From: Cellulophaga omnivescoria
GTDB lineage: Bacteria; Bacteroidota; Bacteroidia; Flavobacteriales; Flavobacteriaceae
Assembly: GCF_001999725.1 (NCBI RefSeq)
Contig: NZ_MDDP01000004.1
Span: 238,974-302,973, forward strand
Reading direction: 5' to 3'
Length of the DNA stretch: 64,000 bases
The position numbers were made by a program, and so were the translations under genes. Positions 11,018 through 22,100 of the stretch are shown here, in pieces; the first letter of the stretch is position 1, and each line of letters starts with the position of its first letter. Below the pieces are notes generated by a model that saw only the letters and a list, made by a program, of their open reading frames with translations, made no database searches and was not told the origin of the DNA.

Positions 11018-12004
11018 TTATAAAGATTCTCTTAATATTAATTTTGTTGGAATATAGCTTTGCAAAGGCTTATCATTGGTTACAAAAGAAGCAGCTGTAG
11101 AACCTAGAGCTTTAAAATCTGTAGACACTACACTAATACCTTTATAAATAAATTTTTTCATTGGAGTTTCATTGTAAGATAAAAAACCTACATCTGTACC
11201 TGGCTCTAGGTTATGCTCTTTACATTGTTCTAAAAAGTTACCTAAAACTCTATCACTTACACTTATGTAAGCCTCATTTTTAACTACCTTAAAGTCATTT
11301 ATATCTAAAACAACATCATAATCTAAATTGCTTTCTTTACAGAATTTTTTAAAATAGGTAACAGTTTCAAACGGGTGATAGGTAAATGTAGGATACACAA
11401 AGACCAAGCGTTTGTATTTTTTAAAACTAGAGATAGCTTCATTTAAAGCACTAGAAAACGAAGCACCAAAATCTTGAAAAACGTAGTTATTATTTTCTTT
11501 TGCGTGTATGTTCCAATCTATTAAAAGTAAATTACTAGTATCAAAATCAGATAAAATTTCTGCTACTTCTTTATTATTAAAGTTCATTACCACATACTTA
11601 TAATATTTACCTTTACTATTGTTAAGTATGGTTTTAAAATTGTTTATTTTATAATGATGAAACTGTACATCTACAATTACATTTTTTGGCAAGTTATTTA
11701 CAAAAGAATGATATAAAACTTCTTTATAGGCTTTAAAAGTATCTAAAACCAAAAGCACTTTTTTAGTATCATTAGCTATATAATACCCTTTGTTAGGCAC
11801 TGATACTATTACACCATATTCTTTTAAAAGTGAATACGCTTTAAATACAGTATCTCTAGACAAATTAAAGTCTTTACATACCTTATTTACAGAGGGTAAC
11901 GCATCTCCATTAGTTAATACGTTTGTAGCTAAAGCATCATTAATAGCGTTAACCAATTGTAAGTATTTTGGTATATCACTATTAGAATTAATTTCAAATT
12001 TCAT
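11018..12004 (-). CDS. xylR: GntR-family transcriptional regulator with sugar-binding domain (xylose operon regulator)
   Basis: 328 residues. Residues 1-75 form a GntR winged helix-turn-helix (LPSVNKVCKDFNLSRDTVFK). The rest resembles a LacI/periplasmic-binding-protein-type effector domain (for example GTDVGFLSYNETPMKKF, then GISVVSTDFKALGSTAA). This hybrid is typical of sugar regulators in Bacteroidota. I chose ATG 12004; a TTG at 12034 would add ten residues, but that TTG lies inside the -7 promoter element, so it cannot be in the message. It is the first gene of the operon and probably controls it with xylose or xylulose as effector; the effector is inferred. Confidence 0.88.
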   Translation of the reverse strand: MKFEINSNSDIPKYLQLVNAINDALATNVLTNGDALPSVNKVCKDFNLSRDTVFKAYSLLKEYGVIVSVPNKGYYIANDTKKVLLVLDTFKAYKEVLYHSFVNNLPKNVIVDVQFHHYKINNFKTILNNSKGKYYKYVVMNFNNKEVAEILSDFDTSNLLLIDWNIHAKENNNYVFQDFGASFSSALNEAISSFKKYKRLVFVYPTFTYHPFETVTYFKKFCKESNLDYDVVLDINDFKVVKNEAYISVSDRVLGNFLEQCKEHNLEPGTDVGFLSYNETPMKKFIYKGISVVSTDFKALGSTAASFVTNDKPLQSYIPTKLILRESL

Positions 12005-12031
12005 AAACCGTTCTGTTCTGTTCTGGTTAGT

Positions 12032-12062
12032 CAAATATAGAAATTTATTTTAAAATAAACAA
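12032..12062 (-). promoter_or_regulatory. Xylose operon promoter with embedded operator palindrome
   Basis: On the minus strand there is a perfect flavobacterial -7 element TATATTTG (12039-12032) and a -33 TTG (12062-12060) with 20 bases between. The spacer contains a perfect 16-bp palindrome, TTTATTTTAAAATAAA, at 12044-12059. The predicted transcript starts about 25 bases before ATG 12004. A palindrome between the two promoter boxes is the usual place for a repressor site, so autoregulation by the GntR-family product is likely but unproven. Confidence 0.7.
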
Positions 12063-12337
12063 TCTAGGTTACAAACATAAAATGTAAGTAAATTCAAACA
12101 TTATAAAAGTAATTAGTCGTAAAAAAAACACCTTTTATCCAAAAAACACAATATTGAGACTAAAAAAGCTTTTATTAAAAAAATGTTAAAAAACAAGATC
12201 CAATAGTCACAAAATAACGTATATATACAAACCTATAACGAATATACATTCTGAACAAGCAATAATATAAATTGTTAAAAACGTGTGAAAGTAAATTCTT
12301 ATATTGCCAACGGAAACCAATTTTAAAAAACCTACTT
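12063..12337. other. Divergent intergenic region between xylose operon and large exported-protein operon
   Basis: 275 AT-rich bases with long A and T runs. It must contain the plus-strand promoter for the operon starting at 12338, but I see no TAnnTTTG match on that strand. A TTG-initiated in-frame extension begins at 12272 and would put 22 extra residues before the signal peptide; I reject it. Nothing else is recognised. Confidence 0.5.
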
Positions 12338-15300
12338 ATGAATTACAAAAATAGATTACTATCTAATTTTTTGTTGTTTTTACTACTTCTTGTTCCTGTA
12401 TTGTGTTTAGGAAACCTTAACCCTACCCCTACAAACAGATTATTGGATAGTATTTTAAAGAGTACAAATGCGAATGCTGGTATTTTAAATTTACACGATG
12501 TAAATAATTCTTTTAATTTCAAAAACATTAAAGAAGAGTTTCCTACACCTAAAGCAATAATCAATGACAGAAATGAAGCTGCTGCAGTTTTAGAAGAAAT
12601 AGACCTAAAAGATACTTGGGTTAATACTTTATCAAATAACGATATTGTAACCTTACCAGTAGGTATTAAAACCACTGTTAGTGAAGTAGAATACTCTATT
12701 GGAATAGCAAAAGCAACAATACACAAAGATTATACAGAATTAACTGTTTTTGCTAGAGTTAGACTACCCCAAACAGATGAAAGCGGAGATCCTTTAGAAA
12801 TATTTTTTGGCGCAAATAATGTAAAACTCTCTCACGATGGTGGAATTTTTGGCGATGCAAACCTTGTTCTTTTAGGAGATGTACAAATACCTTTTAATGC
12901 TGGTAACTGGCTATTAGAACTTAAAGGTGGGTTTGACTATAAAACAGGTAATACAGATAACCTTACTTATGTTACTATAGACTGTAATGGTGTAAAAGAA
13001 ATGGGCTTAGCTGCAGAAGTTCAATTTTCTAGAAATTTAATTATTCCGGTGACTGATCTTGGTGAACCAGAAAAAGAATTTAAAAGCGTACAAAGAATAG
13101 ATGGTACAACAGCTCAGGTACCAAATAGAGTAACAGGAAAATTTAATATGGTTGCTAGCGGATGGAATGATATTGTAGCAACAATAGACCTTCAGCCATT
13201 TACGCTATCGAAACATCCAGATAAATTTGTTTTTAACTTAAACGAAGCTACACTAGATTTTAGTGATACTAGAACTCCTGATATTCCTTTTCCTCAGCAT
13301 TACCATGAGAAAGGTTTACTATTACCAAATGCCGAATTGTGGCGTGGTGTGTACGTTCAATCTTTAGAGGTTTCTTTACCAAAGACTTTTAAAACATCAG
13401 AAAGTATAGCTAAACAAGAGCGTGTAAAGTTTGCTGCCACCAATATGATTATTGATAACAATGGCGTATCTGGCTTATTTTCAGCAGAAGATATTATTCC
13501 ACTAGATAAAGGAAGAACTAATGACAAAAAAGCTTGGGCTTTCTCTGTTGATTATATTGATGTTGAACTTACCACAAACCGGATAACTAGTGCTGCGTTT
13601 GATGGACAAATAGTTTTGCCTATTTCTGCTAAAAAAGAAACAACTTCTTCTACCAATGAAGATAATAAAAAACTTGGTTTATCATACAAAGGGTTAATAA
13701 GTGAAGAAGAATATCTTGTACGCGTTGCTACTGCAGATACATTAAACTTTAACGTATGGCAAGCTAAAGCACAATTACTACCTAATTCATTTATTGAGTT
13801 AAAAGTAGCAGATAATAATTTTAAGCCTAAAGCGGTATTAAATGGTCGTATGGCAATATCCGCTAGTCAAAAAGAATCTTTAGAAAATGAAGGTACCAAA
13901 GATGCAGATAGCAGCATGGTTAATTTTAAAGGTATAGAGTTTCAGAATTTAGTATTACAGACTGAAGCCCCTATTTTACAAGTAGATTATTTTGGATATA
14001 AAGATGAAGTTAAACTTGCCAACTTCCCTGTATCAATAGCAGATATTGCTTTTAACTCTAATGACCAAGAAGCTGGTATTTCATTTGACTTGAAAATAAA
14101 TCTGATGGGAAAATCAGATAAAGGTTTTGCAGCAGATGCAAGACTAGGTATTATAGGTAAATTTCAAGAAGAAAACTTTGTTCAAAAATGGAAATATGAT
14201 CGTTTAGACCTTTCCGAAATAAATATTGAAGCCAATATGGGCGCGGTTAAAATAAAAGGAGGTTTACTATTAATGAATGATGATCCTATTTATGGTAATG
14301 GCTTCTCTGGTAATATAGAAGGTACTTTTAGTGAATTTGGGCCTATTACATGTAAAGCAATTTTTGGAAAAAGAGAATTTAGGTACTGGTATGTAGATGC
14401 TGCTGTTCACGGACTTAAAATAAATGCTGGCCCTATACAACTCTCTGGTTTTGCTGGTGGCGCATTTTATAAAATGACCAGACAACCTAATGCTGGCCCT
14501 GATTTTTCTCCTTCAGGACTTTCATACATTCCTAATGATGATACTGGTTTAGGTGTAAAAGCAATGATTTTTGGAGGTATTCCTGATGAAAGTGCAATAA
14601 GTATTGGTGCTGGTTTTGAAATTGAATTTAATAATAACGGAGGTGTTAATAGACTAGGTTTCTTTGGTGAAGCACAAATGATGAAAGCTTTTGATATTCC
14701 AAACCCTGTTGCTAAACTTACAGATAAGCTAGGCAAAATGGTAGATACTGAGGCCTTAAATGGAGTAATGGATAGTAAAGTTGGAAAAACTTTTTTAGAC
14801 AAAGCAGATGATGAATATGAAAGTGAAGTTGTTGGTGAAGCTGGTATAACAGCTAAAATAGGAATGGAATTCGATTTTGTAAATAAATCATTCCATGCAA
14901 ATATGGATCTTTACGTTAATGTAGTAGGTGGCGTGTTACAAGGAAGAGCTTCTGGTGGTAGAGCTGGTTGGGGTGTTTTTCATTCTTCAGAAGATGAATG
15001 GTACGTACATATGGGGACTCCAACAGACAGACTTGGTTTAAAACTAGGAGTTGGTGCAATATCTGCACAAGCAGGCGGATATTTTATGTTGGGTGATAAC
15101 ATACCTGGTAGTCCGCCGCCTCCTGCTATTGTAGCAGAAATTTTGGGTGTAGATGCTGAGTCTTTAAATTATATGAGAGATGAAAATGCACTAGGTGATG
15201 GACGCGGGTTTGCATTTGGAACAGACTTTTCTATAGACACTGGAGATATGAACTTTTTAATGTTCTATGCTCGTTTTCAGGCTGGTTTAGGGTTTGATAT

Positions 15301-17059
15301 TATGCTTAAGGATTACGGACAAGCACAATGTGTAAATACAGGAGACCAAGTTGGTATTAATGGTTGGTATGCTAACGGACAAGCATATGCTTATTTACAA
15401 GGTGAACTAGGTATCAACCTAAAATTATTCTTTGTTAAAAAACGTATTCCTATAATAAAAGCTGGTGCGGCTGTATTATTACAAGCCAAAGCACCTAACC
15501 CTGTTTGGATGCGTGGTTATGTAGGCGGACATTATGACTTACTAGGTGGTTTAGTTAAAGGTAAATTTAACTTTAAAGTAACTATTGGTGAAGAGTGTGA
15601 GTTTGACAATGCATCACCACTTGGAGGATTAAAAATAATAAGTGACCTAACACCAAGAGATGGTGAAACAGAAGCTGATGTTTTTGCAACGCCACAAGCA
15701 GCATTTAATATGGCTGTAGAAAAAGCATTGACAATTCCTGAAGCCGATGGCGACCATATTTATAAAATTACCTTAGACGAATTTAAAATTACAGATGAAA
15801 GTAATACTGAAATCACTGGTTCTTTAGAATGGGGAGAAAATAGTAACAATGTAACATTTGTTCCTGAAGATATTTTGCCTCCTTCAACACCATTAAAAGT
15901 TAGTGTAACCGTTGGTTTTAAAGAGAGAGTAAACGGCGTTTACCAAATAGTAATGGTAGATGGTGCCCCTGCAAAAGAAACAGAAGAACGTTCTTTTACA
16001 ACTGGTGGAGCTCCAGAATATATTCCGTTAAAAAACATAGTATACTCCTACCCTGTTATAGATCAAGAGTATTACTATCCTAAAGAATATAATAAAGGAT
16101 ATATACAACTAAAACAAGGTCAAGATTACTTGTTTGATGATGCACAATGGAAAAGTGAATTGGCATTAATTAGTGAAACTGGTGAAGAAGAAAAACCTGC
16201 ATTTTCATATAATAATTCTAGTAATACTATTAATTATTCCTTACCAACATTAAATAAATCTACAACGTATTCATTATCTATTTTTAGTAAACCGAAAAAT
16301 GCAAGTTCAGAATCCGCATCTACTAGAACAGAAAACAATACAGATTTTGGTGATGATAATACAGTGACTGTTACAGATAATAATGCCCAATCTGTTTCTA
16401 AAGATGGTAGTATAGAACGTATAGGTTATAATTTTACCAGTAGCGCTTACAACACTTTTGCTAAAAAAATAAAAGCAATAAAAGTTAACAACTATGGTTG
16501 GGGTAAAATTACAAATGATGTGGTCTATTTATACAACTCAATAGATAACCACGAGGCTTTTGAAACTGCAGAACTAGTTGGTACTGCCTATACAGATAAT
16601 AAACCAATGATAGTTGCAGAATCTGACTTAACTGACAACTATTTTAAGCAAGATATAAATCCAATTTTATATCAAAAATACAGTTCAGGTGCATATAAAA
16701 TTGAACGTCCAGAAGATCCATATGGTTTACCACCAAAAAGAGCATTGCCTTTGTTTACTAACTATGTTACAAATATTGCATATGGTATTAATAAAGGGTG
16801 GACAAGAACACATTTTCCGTTTAAATACAATTTACCAGAGATTTACAAGTTAGATTACACTAACACTAAAACTAATGTTTTAAATGATTATGTAGACGGT
16901 ATAATTACGTTAACTAATCCAAATTCAGCAATACTAGATACAGAGTACATTTTTATTCCAAAAGGTACTTATACCATAAAAGTACAATATGTTTTACCTG
17001 GAAATAAGCTAGGTACATCTGAAACTGTAAACTTTAAAAATCTATTAGATTTAGACTAA
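12338..17059 (+). CDS. Large exported protein of unknown function, first gene of TANFOR operon
   Basis: 1573 residues from ATG 12338. A hydrophobic signal sequence follows at once (NFLLFLLLLVPVLCLG), which is why this start is preferred over TTG 12272. I do not recognise a named family. The protein is rich in short alternating hydrophobic/polar beta-type segments, with glycine-rich repeats in the middle (GFSGNIEGTFSEFGPI, AGGAFYKM, LGFFGEAQMMKAF) that look like a long beta-barrel or beta-solenoid, and Ig/Fn3-like sections in the last ~450 residues. There is no obvious T9SS tail. It overlaps the next gene by one base (TAATG), so it is co-translated with the Fn3 protein. Its place at the head of the operon suggests a structural or outer-membrane platform role, which is inference. 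Confidence 0.85.
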   Translation: MNYKNRLLSNFLLFLLLLVPVLCLGNLNPTPTNRLLDSILKSTNANAGILNLHDVNNSFNFKNIKEEFPTPKAIINDRNEAAAVLEEIDLKDTWVNTLSNNDIVTLPVGIKTTVSEVEYSIGIAKATIHKDYTELTVFARVRLPQTDESGDPLEIFFGANNVKLSHDGGIFGDANLVLLGDVQIPFNAGNWLLELKGGFDYKTGNTDNLTYVTIDCNGVKEMGLAAEVQFSRNLIIPVTDLGEPEKEFKSVQRIDGTTAQVPNRVTGKFNMVASGWNDIVATIDLQPFTLSKHPDKFVFNLNEATLDFSDTRTPDIPFPQHYHEKGLLLPNAELWRGVYVQSLEVSLPKTFKTSESIAKQERVKFAATNMIIDNNGVSGLFSAEDIIPLDKGRTNDKKAWAFSVDYIDVELTTNRITSAAFDGQIVLPISAKKETTSSTNEDNKKLGLSYKGLISEEEYLVRVATADTLNFNVWQAKAQLLPNSFIELKVADNNFKPKAVLNGRMAISASQKESLENEGTKDADSSMVNFKGIEFQNLVLQTEAPILQVDYFGYKDEVKLANFPVSIADIAFNSNDQEAGISFDLKINLMGKSDKGFAADARLGIIGKFQEENFVQKWKYDRLDLSEINIEANMGAVKIKGGLLLMNDDPIYGNGFSGNIEGTFSEFGPITCKAIFGKREFRYWYVDAAVHGLKINAGPIQLSGFAGGAFYKMTRQPNAGPDFSPSGLSYIPNDDTGLGVKAMIFGGIPDESAISIGAGFEIEFNNNGGVNRLGFFGEAQMMKAFDIPNPVAKLTDKLGKMVDTEALNGVMDSKVGKTFLDKADDEYESEVVGEAGITAKIGMEFDFVNKSFHANMDLYVNVVGGVLQGRASGGRAGWGVFHSSEDEWYVHMGTPTDRLGLKLGVGAISAQAGGYFMLGDNIPGSPPPPAIVAEILGVDAESLNYMRDENALGDGRGFAFGTDFSIDTGDMNFLMFYARFQAGLGFDIMLKDYGQAQCVNTGDQVGINGWYANGQAYAYLQGELGINLKLFFVKKRIPIIKAGAAVLLQAKAPNPVWMRGYVGGHYDLLGGLVKGKFNFKVTIGEECEFDNASPLGGLKIISDLTPRDGETEADVFATPQAAFNMAVEKALTIPEADGDHIYKITLDEFKITDESNTEITGSLEWGENSNNVTFVPEDILPPSTPLKVSVTVGFKERVNGVYQIVMVDGAPAKETEERSFTTGGAPEYIPLKNIVYSYPVIDQEYYYPKEYNKGYIQLKQGQDYLFDDAQWKSELALISETGEEEKPAFSYNNSSNTINYSLPTLNKSTTYSLSIFSKPKNASSESASTRTENNTDFGDDNTVTVTDNNAQSVSKDGSIERIGYNFTSSAYNTFAKKIKAIKVNNYGWGKITNDVVYLYNSIDNHEAFETAELVGTAYTDNKPMIVAESDLTDNYFKQDINPILYQKYSSGAYKIERPEDPYGLPPKRALPLFTNYVTNIAYGINKGWTRTHFPFKYNLPEIYKLDYTNTKTNVLNDYVDGIITLTNPNSAILDTEYIFIPKGTYTIKVQYVLPGNKLGTSETVNFKNLLDLD

Positions 17060-19137
17060 TGATAAAAAAACTATTTTTCTTAATTTCTTTACTTGTTACT
17101 TTCTCTACTTATTCACAGACGCAAGACAGTATTGCAACGCCCACTATACAAGCTATTGCAAGAGCACAACAAGGCAAAATATTGGTGCGTTGGGCACCAA
17201 CAGATGCTATTGTATGGCAAAGAGCAAATACTTATGGTTATACACTAGAACGCTTTACGGTATACAGAGATGGTAAAAGATTAGAATCACCAGAACAAAA
17301 AACTATTGTTGCTGGAACTTTAAAACCTGCTCCTGTAGCATCTTGGGAAGAAATTTCTATGGCTAATGATAATGCTGCTATACTAGCACAAGCAATTCAC
17401 GGTGAAGATTTTGAAGTTGGCACAGATGAAGGTGAGTTAATGGCTATTGTAAATAAAGTACAACAATTAGAACAACGGTACTCTTTTGCCTTATTTGCTG
17501 CCGATATGAATTTTGAAGCTGCAAAATTAGCTGGTTTGGGTTTTGAAGATACCGATATTAAAAGTAACGAAGGCTATTTATACCGTGTAAAATCTGCAAT
17601 TCCTGCCGAGTTAGCAACTAATGTAAAAGAAGGTTTAATTTATATAGAAGCTTCTAATACAGAAGCACTACCTGCTCCTATAGATTTAGTAGGTGTTTTT
17701 AAAGATAAAGAGGTATTACTTACGTGGGAATATGAGCTATTTAAAAGTATTTACGCAACGTATTATGTAGAACGTTCTGAAGATGGCACCAATTATAAAC
17801 GTTTAGACGACCTACCATTAGTAAACCTAAATAACACAGAAGATTCACCTACAAAACGTATGTATTATGTAGATACATTAGCCCAAAACAACAAAAAATA
17901 CTACTATAGAGTATTAGGTGTTTCACCTTTTGGAGAGCAAGGTGAGCCCTCAAAATCTATTGTTGGTCAAGGTCAAAAAGCTTTAACAGCTACTCCTTTT
18001 ATTACCAACCATAAGTTAATAGGTGATAGTAATGCCGATATCTTTTGGGAGTTTCCAAAAGAAAAAGAACTAGAGGTAGCTGAATTTCAAATAAGAGCTG
18101 CTACTAAAGATAATGGTGATTATGAAACCATTAGAAAAGGAATTACTCCTCAAACAAGATCTACAAATGTAACCACACCATACGCTACCAATTATATAAA
18201 AGTTATTGCTATTGGAAAAGATAGTACAGAAACAGCATCGTTTTCTGCTTTGGTGCAGTTTGTAGATTCTATTCCGCCTTCAAAACCAGTTGGTCTTATT
18301 GGTGTTATGGATAGCTTAGGTATAACTACCATTACTTGGGAACTAAACACAGAAAAAGATATGTTGGGTTATCGTGTTTTTAGAGGGAATATAAAAAACG
18401 AAGAATATGCACAAATTACTGTAGATCCGGTTACTACAAATAAGTTTACAGATACCGTACAAGTTAAATCTTTAAATGATAGAGTATACTATACTGTAGT
18501 AGCTGTAGATAACAGATATAACAACTCCGATTACTCTGATGTATTAGAGATTAAAAAGCCAGATGTTGTACCTCCTTCCTCTCCTATTTTTAAAGAATAT
18601 AAAGTTCATAAAGATGGTGTTTCGCTTTCGTGGATAAAAAGTGTTAGTACAGATGTAGACAAGCACCAACTTTTTCGTAAAAATAAAAGCACTGTGAGCG
18701 ATTGGGAGTTGATTTTTGAAACCAATGACACTATCACAAATTTTAATGATAACAAAGTAGTAGCTGCTACAAAATACACCTATAAAATTCAGGCTATAGA
18801 CGATAGCGGACTGATATCTGCGGACTCACCTACCCTGACCATAGAAACAGCTTCTAATACAGAAGATAAAGTTTTAAAGGGATTAAACGCAACAGTAGAC
18901 AGAGAGCAAAACAACATTACACTATACTGGCGAAAATTACCATCTGAAATTAAAGAATTGGTCATTTTTAAATCTAAAAAAGAAGGAAAACCTTCTACTT
19001 GGAAGCAATTGCCTGCAACACTCACAAAAATTATAGACAACAATATATCTCCCAATAATATCTATATCTACCAAATACGCCCTGTATTTGCAAATGGTAG
19101 TTTTGGAACTTTGGAGACTATAGAAGTAAATTATTAA
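17059..19137 (+). CDS. Exported fibronectin type III repeat protein
   Basis: 692 residues with a signal peptide (MIKKLFFLISLLVTFSTYSQ). At least four fibronectin type III-like domains are visible from about residue 210: typical strand endings are TYYVERSEDGTNYKRL, KYYYRVLGVSPFGEQ, VYYTVVAVDNRYN and KYTYKIQAIDDSG. The N-terminal 200 residues contain another Fn3-like start (GKILVRWAPTDAI) interrupted by a helical insert. No T9SS sorting domain or lipobox is seen, so it may be periplasmic or held by a partner. It overlaps the upstream gene by one base and is 3 bases from the next. A binding or scaffold role is inferred from the repeats. Confidence 0.88.
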   Translation: MIKKLFFLISLLVTFSTYSQTQDSIATPTIQAIARAQQGKILVRWAPTDAIVWQRANTYGYTLERFTVYRDGKRLESPEQKTIVAGTLKPAPVASWEEISMANDNAAILAQAIHGEDFEVGTDEGELMAIVNKVQQLEQRYSFALFAADMNFEAAKLAGLGFEDTDIKSNEGYLYRVKSAIPAELATNVKEGLIYIEASNTEALPAPIDLVGVFKDKEVLLTWEYELFKSIYATYYVERSEDGTNYKRLDDLPLVNLNNTEDSPTKRMYYVDTLAQNNKKYYYRVLGVSPFGEQGEPSKSIVGQGQKALTATPFITNHKLIGDSNADIFWEFPKEKELEVAEFQIRAATKDNGDYETIRKGITPQTRSTNVTTPYATNYIKVIAIGKDSTETASFSALVQFVDSIPPSKPVGLIGVMDSLGITTITWELNTEKDMLGYRVFRGNIKNEEYAQITVDPVTTNKFTDTVQVKSLNDRVYYTVVAVDNRYNNSDYSDVLEIKKPDVVPPSSPIFKEYKVHKDGVSLSWIKSVSTDVDKHQLFRKNKSTVSDWELIFETNDTITNFNDNKVVAATKYTYKIQAIDDSGLISADSPTLTIETASNTEDKVLKGLNATVDREQNNITLYWRKLPSEIKELVIFKSKKEGKPSTWKQLPATLTKIIDNNISPNNIYIYQIRPVFANGSFGTLETIEVNY

Positions 19138-19140
19138 GCT

Positions 19141-22100
19141 ATGAAAAAAATATTTCTTTTAATCATAATTTTTTTAGGTGTTTCCAACTCTCTATTAAGT
19201 CAATCATATGAAATTAAAATTTATGATTATAACTATTGGATGACTTCCAGTGGAAATAATGTGTGTTCTGATAGAGGCACTCACTTAACAATAGTATACT
19301 TTGATGGAGATAGAGAAGAAATATACTCTGGTAATGCTAATGGATCTTTATCTGTTGCTAACTTAAGAACAATTGTAAGACAAAAACGAGTAACTAAAGT
19401 TGAATTTACTTCTTTTTTCCGACGTAGGTCCGGTATAACTTGTTCTGGAAATACATCTAGCATTGATGTAGAAAATACAATTTCCACTAGCGGTTGTGCT
19501 TATAATGGATTAATACAAGATCAAGAAACAGGAGGTTCCTCACGTTCATCAATTAGTTTTAGGTATGATATAAAACCTTTGATAGAACTAGAAACACCAC
19601 CTAGTGACCTTATTGGTTATGAAGATGAATTTGATGTTAATGTCACAGCTAATTCAATAGGCTTTAACTCATCTGTCTACAATTGGCAATATCAAGTTGT
19701 TAGCAACGAAAGTGATATATCTAATAACAATTGGTTAAATATGCCCTTTTCAACTGCAACTCAAGGTGAAACTTCATTTTCTTTAACTCCTTCAAGTTTT
19801 TTAGATGAAAGTACTATTGGTAAATTTTTAGCAATTAGAGTTAATATGTGTGGAGATTTAGAGTCTCCAACCAATAATGTATTTAAAATACTCCCATCTG
19901 CACCACAAATTACAGGTATTGAAAATAATACTGGCTTACGCTGTAATGGTACAGATGACGCAGAAATAACCCTTGTTTTTGATGAAAATTTAGAGCCTGG
20001 AGAAAGTTTTGGTATAGTAATAGAAGATTTATCAAATTCTACTCCAATAAAAAATATTAACAATATTACTGCTGATGACATCATTAATGACAGATTAACC
20101 ATAACTGGATTACCAGGAAGTACTGATGATGGTTTTCGTATAGAGTTTGTTGGTGGTACTACCCTTTTCGCTGATGGTGATAATCATAAAATTGATTTTG
20201 AAGTTTATGAACCACATTATGTTAGCTTTGAACTTTCAGATTCTACTAAAGTAAACTGTAAAGATGGGCAAGATGGTACCGTTTTAGTTACAGCTGAAGG
20301 TGGTACAGAGGGTAATTATCAATACCAACTAACAACACCAGATGGTACTATTGAGGATTGGGTTAATTTTGAAGATACACATACACATAGAATAAATAAC
20401 TTGTCTGCAGGACTTAACAAAATTAAGGTTAGAGATGGTAATGAGTGCGTTGCAAAAGAATTAGTTCCTGATGATGATGGTAATGATACTCCCGATCATG
20501 ATAACGATTTAATTTTAGAACAATTAATTGAAGAACCTAACAACATATTAGCTTTAGAATTTTTACAAGTAACAGTAGATAGATTAAACGAAAGTAATGA
20601 TGCTACCGCTAATGGGTTCACAGATGGCCGTATTATTGCAGTAGTTACTGGTGGTACAGCACCTTATAATGTAGTATGGACGAATAAAAATACCGGAGTT
20701 GAAGTTACAACTGTTTCTAGCTCTGCATATGATGCAGATGAAGAAAGTCAAACTTTTACTTTAAACAATATTGGAGAAGGCACGTATACTTTAACTGTAA
20801 CAGACGCTAACCATACGCAAGCAACACAAAAAACTACTTGTTTTACTGAAGGAGATTTTTCTATAGAAGATCCTGATGAATTACTTCTTACTATTGAAGA
20901 AACAAACCCTGTTTCATGTAACAGTTTAAATGAGTTTAACAATCCTGTTGGAGACGGACAATTAGTTGCTCACGGTACAGGTGGTATTAAATTAGATAGT
21001 GACATTAATAACGGATTACCATATTATTATACTTGGAAAAAAGAAGATGAAAATGGCGTTTTTCAAGTACTTACAGAAGAAAAAGATAGTATTATTAGTA
21101 ATTTAACTGCTGCTCGTTATGCAGTAAATATAAGAGATGCAAACGGTATTGTTATTGGCAATTATGTAAACAATAGTTTGGTTAATGAGACGGATGTTAT
21201 TCACGACTTACTAGATCCAGAACCGTTTGTAATTACTTTTACCAAAGGAGATTTACTATGTTCTGATGGTACTGAAGGTTGGGCAGAAGCCTCAATCACG
21301 GGTGGTACTGGTTCGTATACGCTAAACTGGTCTAATGGTTCTACAGAACCTAGAATTGATAATCTTGAAAAAGGAACTTACCTTCTTTTTGTAACTGATG
21401 AAAAAGGGTGTCAGGCAACTAGTCAGGTTGTAATTGATGCTCCTAACCCACTCCAAGTAGCCATTTTAGAAGAAAACGATCCTGTTTGTAATAATGGTTC
21501 AGACGGTGTAATATCTTTAGGTATTAGTGGCGGATTAGAAGATTACACATATAATTGGCTTAAAGATGGTAATGTTATACCTAGTCAGACTGGTTTTTAC
21601 GCCAACAACTTAACCGCAGGGACGTATACTATCACAGTTATGGATGCTAATTTATGTTCAGAAACAGTAGAAATTACGTTAGAAAATCCTAGTCCAGATT
21701 TAATTAGCTTAGGAGAAGACAGATTACTTTGTGGCGGACAAAGTGTTGTTTTAGATGCAACATACCAAGGTAGTGGCACCACATATTTATGGACATCGGA
21801 TAACGGATTTACAAGTACAGAACCAAGTATAGAAGTTGCGGAAGCTGGTACTTATACTGTACAAGTTACAACATTATTGGGTTGTAATGGTGGTGATAGT
21901 ATTGTAATTACTACATCAGATACGCCAATAGATGCACACTTTATTGTAAGTACGCAGGCTTTTGCTGGTGAAGAATTAGCTTTAGTTAATATTAGTGAAC
22001 CTATAGGCGATAAAGTAGAATGGTTTTTACCTGATGAAGCTGTAGTAATTGCTAAAACAGATGAAAATGTTATTCTTTTGTTTGATGAACCTGGATCTTA

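Noticed and set aside
12005..12034. TTG start adding ten residues to the xylose regulator
   Set aside because: That TTG is part of the TATATTTG promoter box, so it precedes the predicted transcript; ATG 12004 is followed by the expected GntR N-terminus.
12272..12337. 22-residue N-terminal extension of the 1573-residue protein from TTG
   Set aside because: It would bury the signal peptide, and ATG 12338 is directly followed by a good signal sequence.
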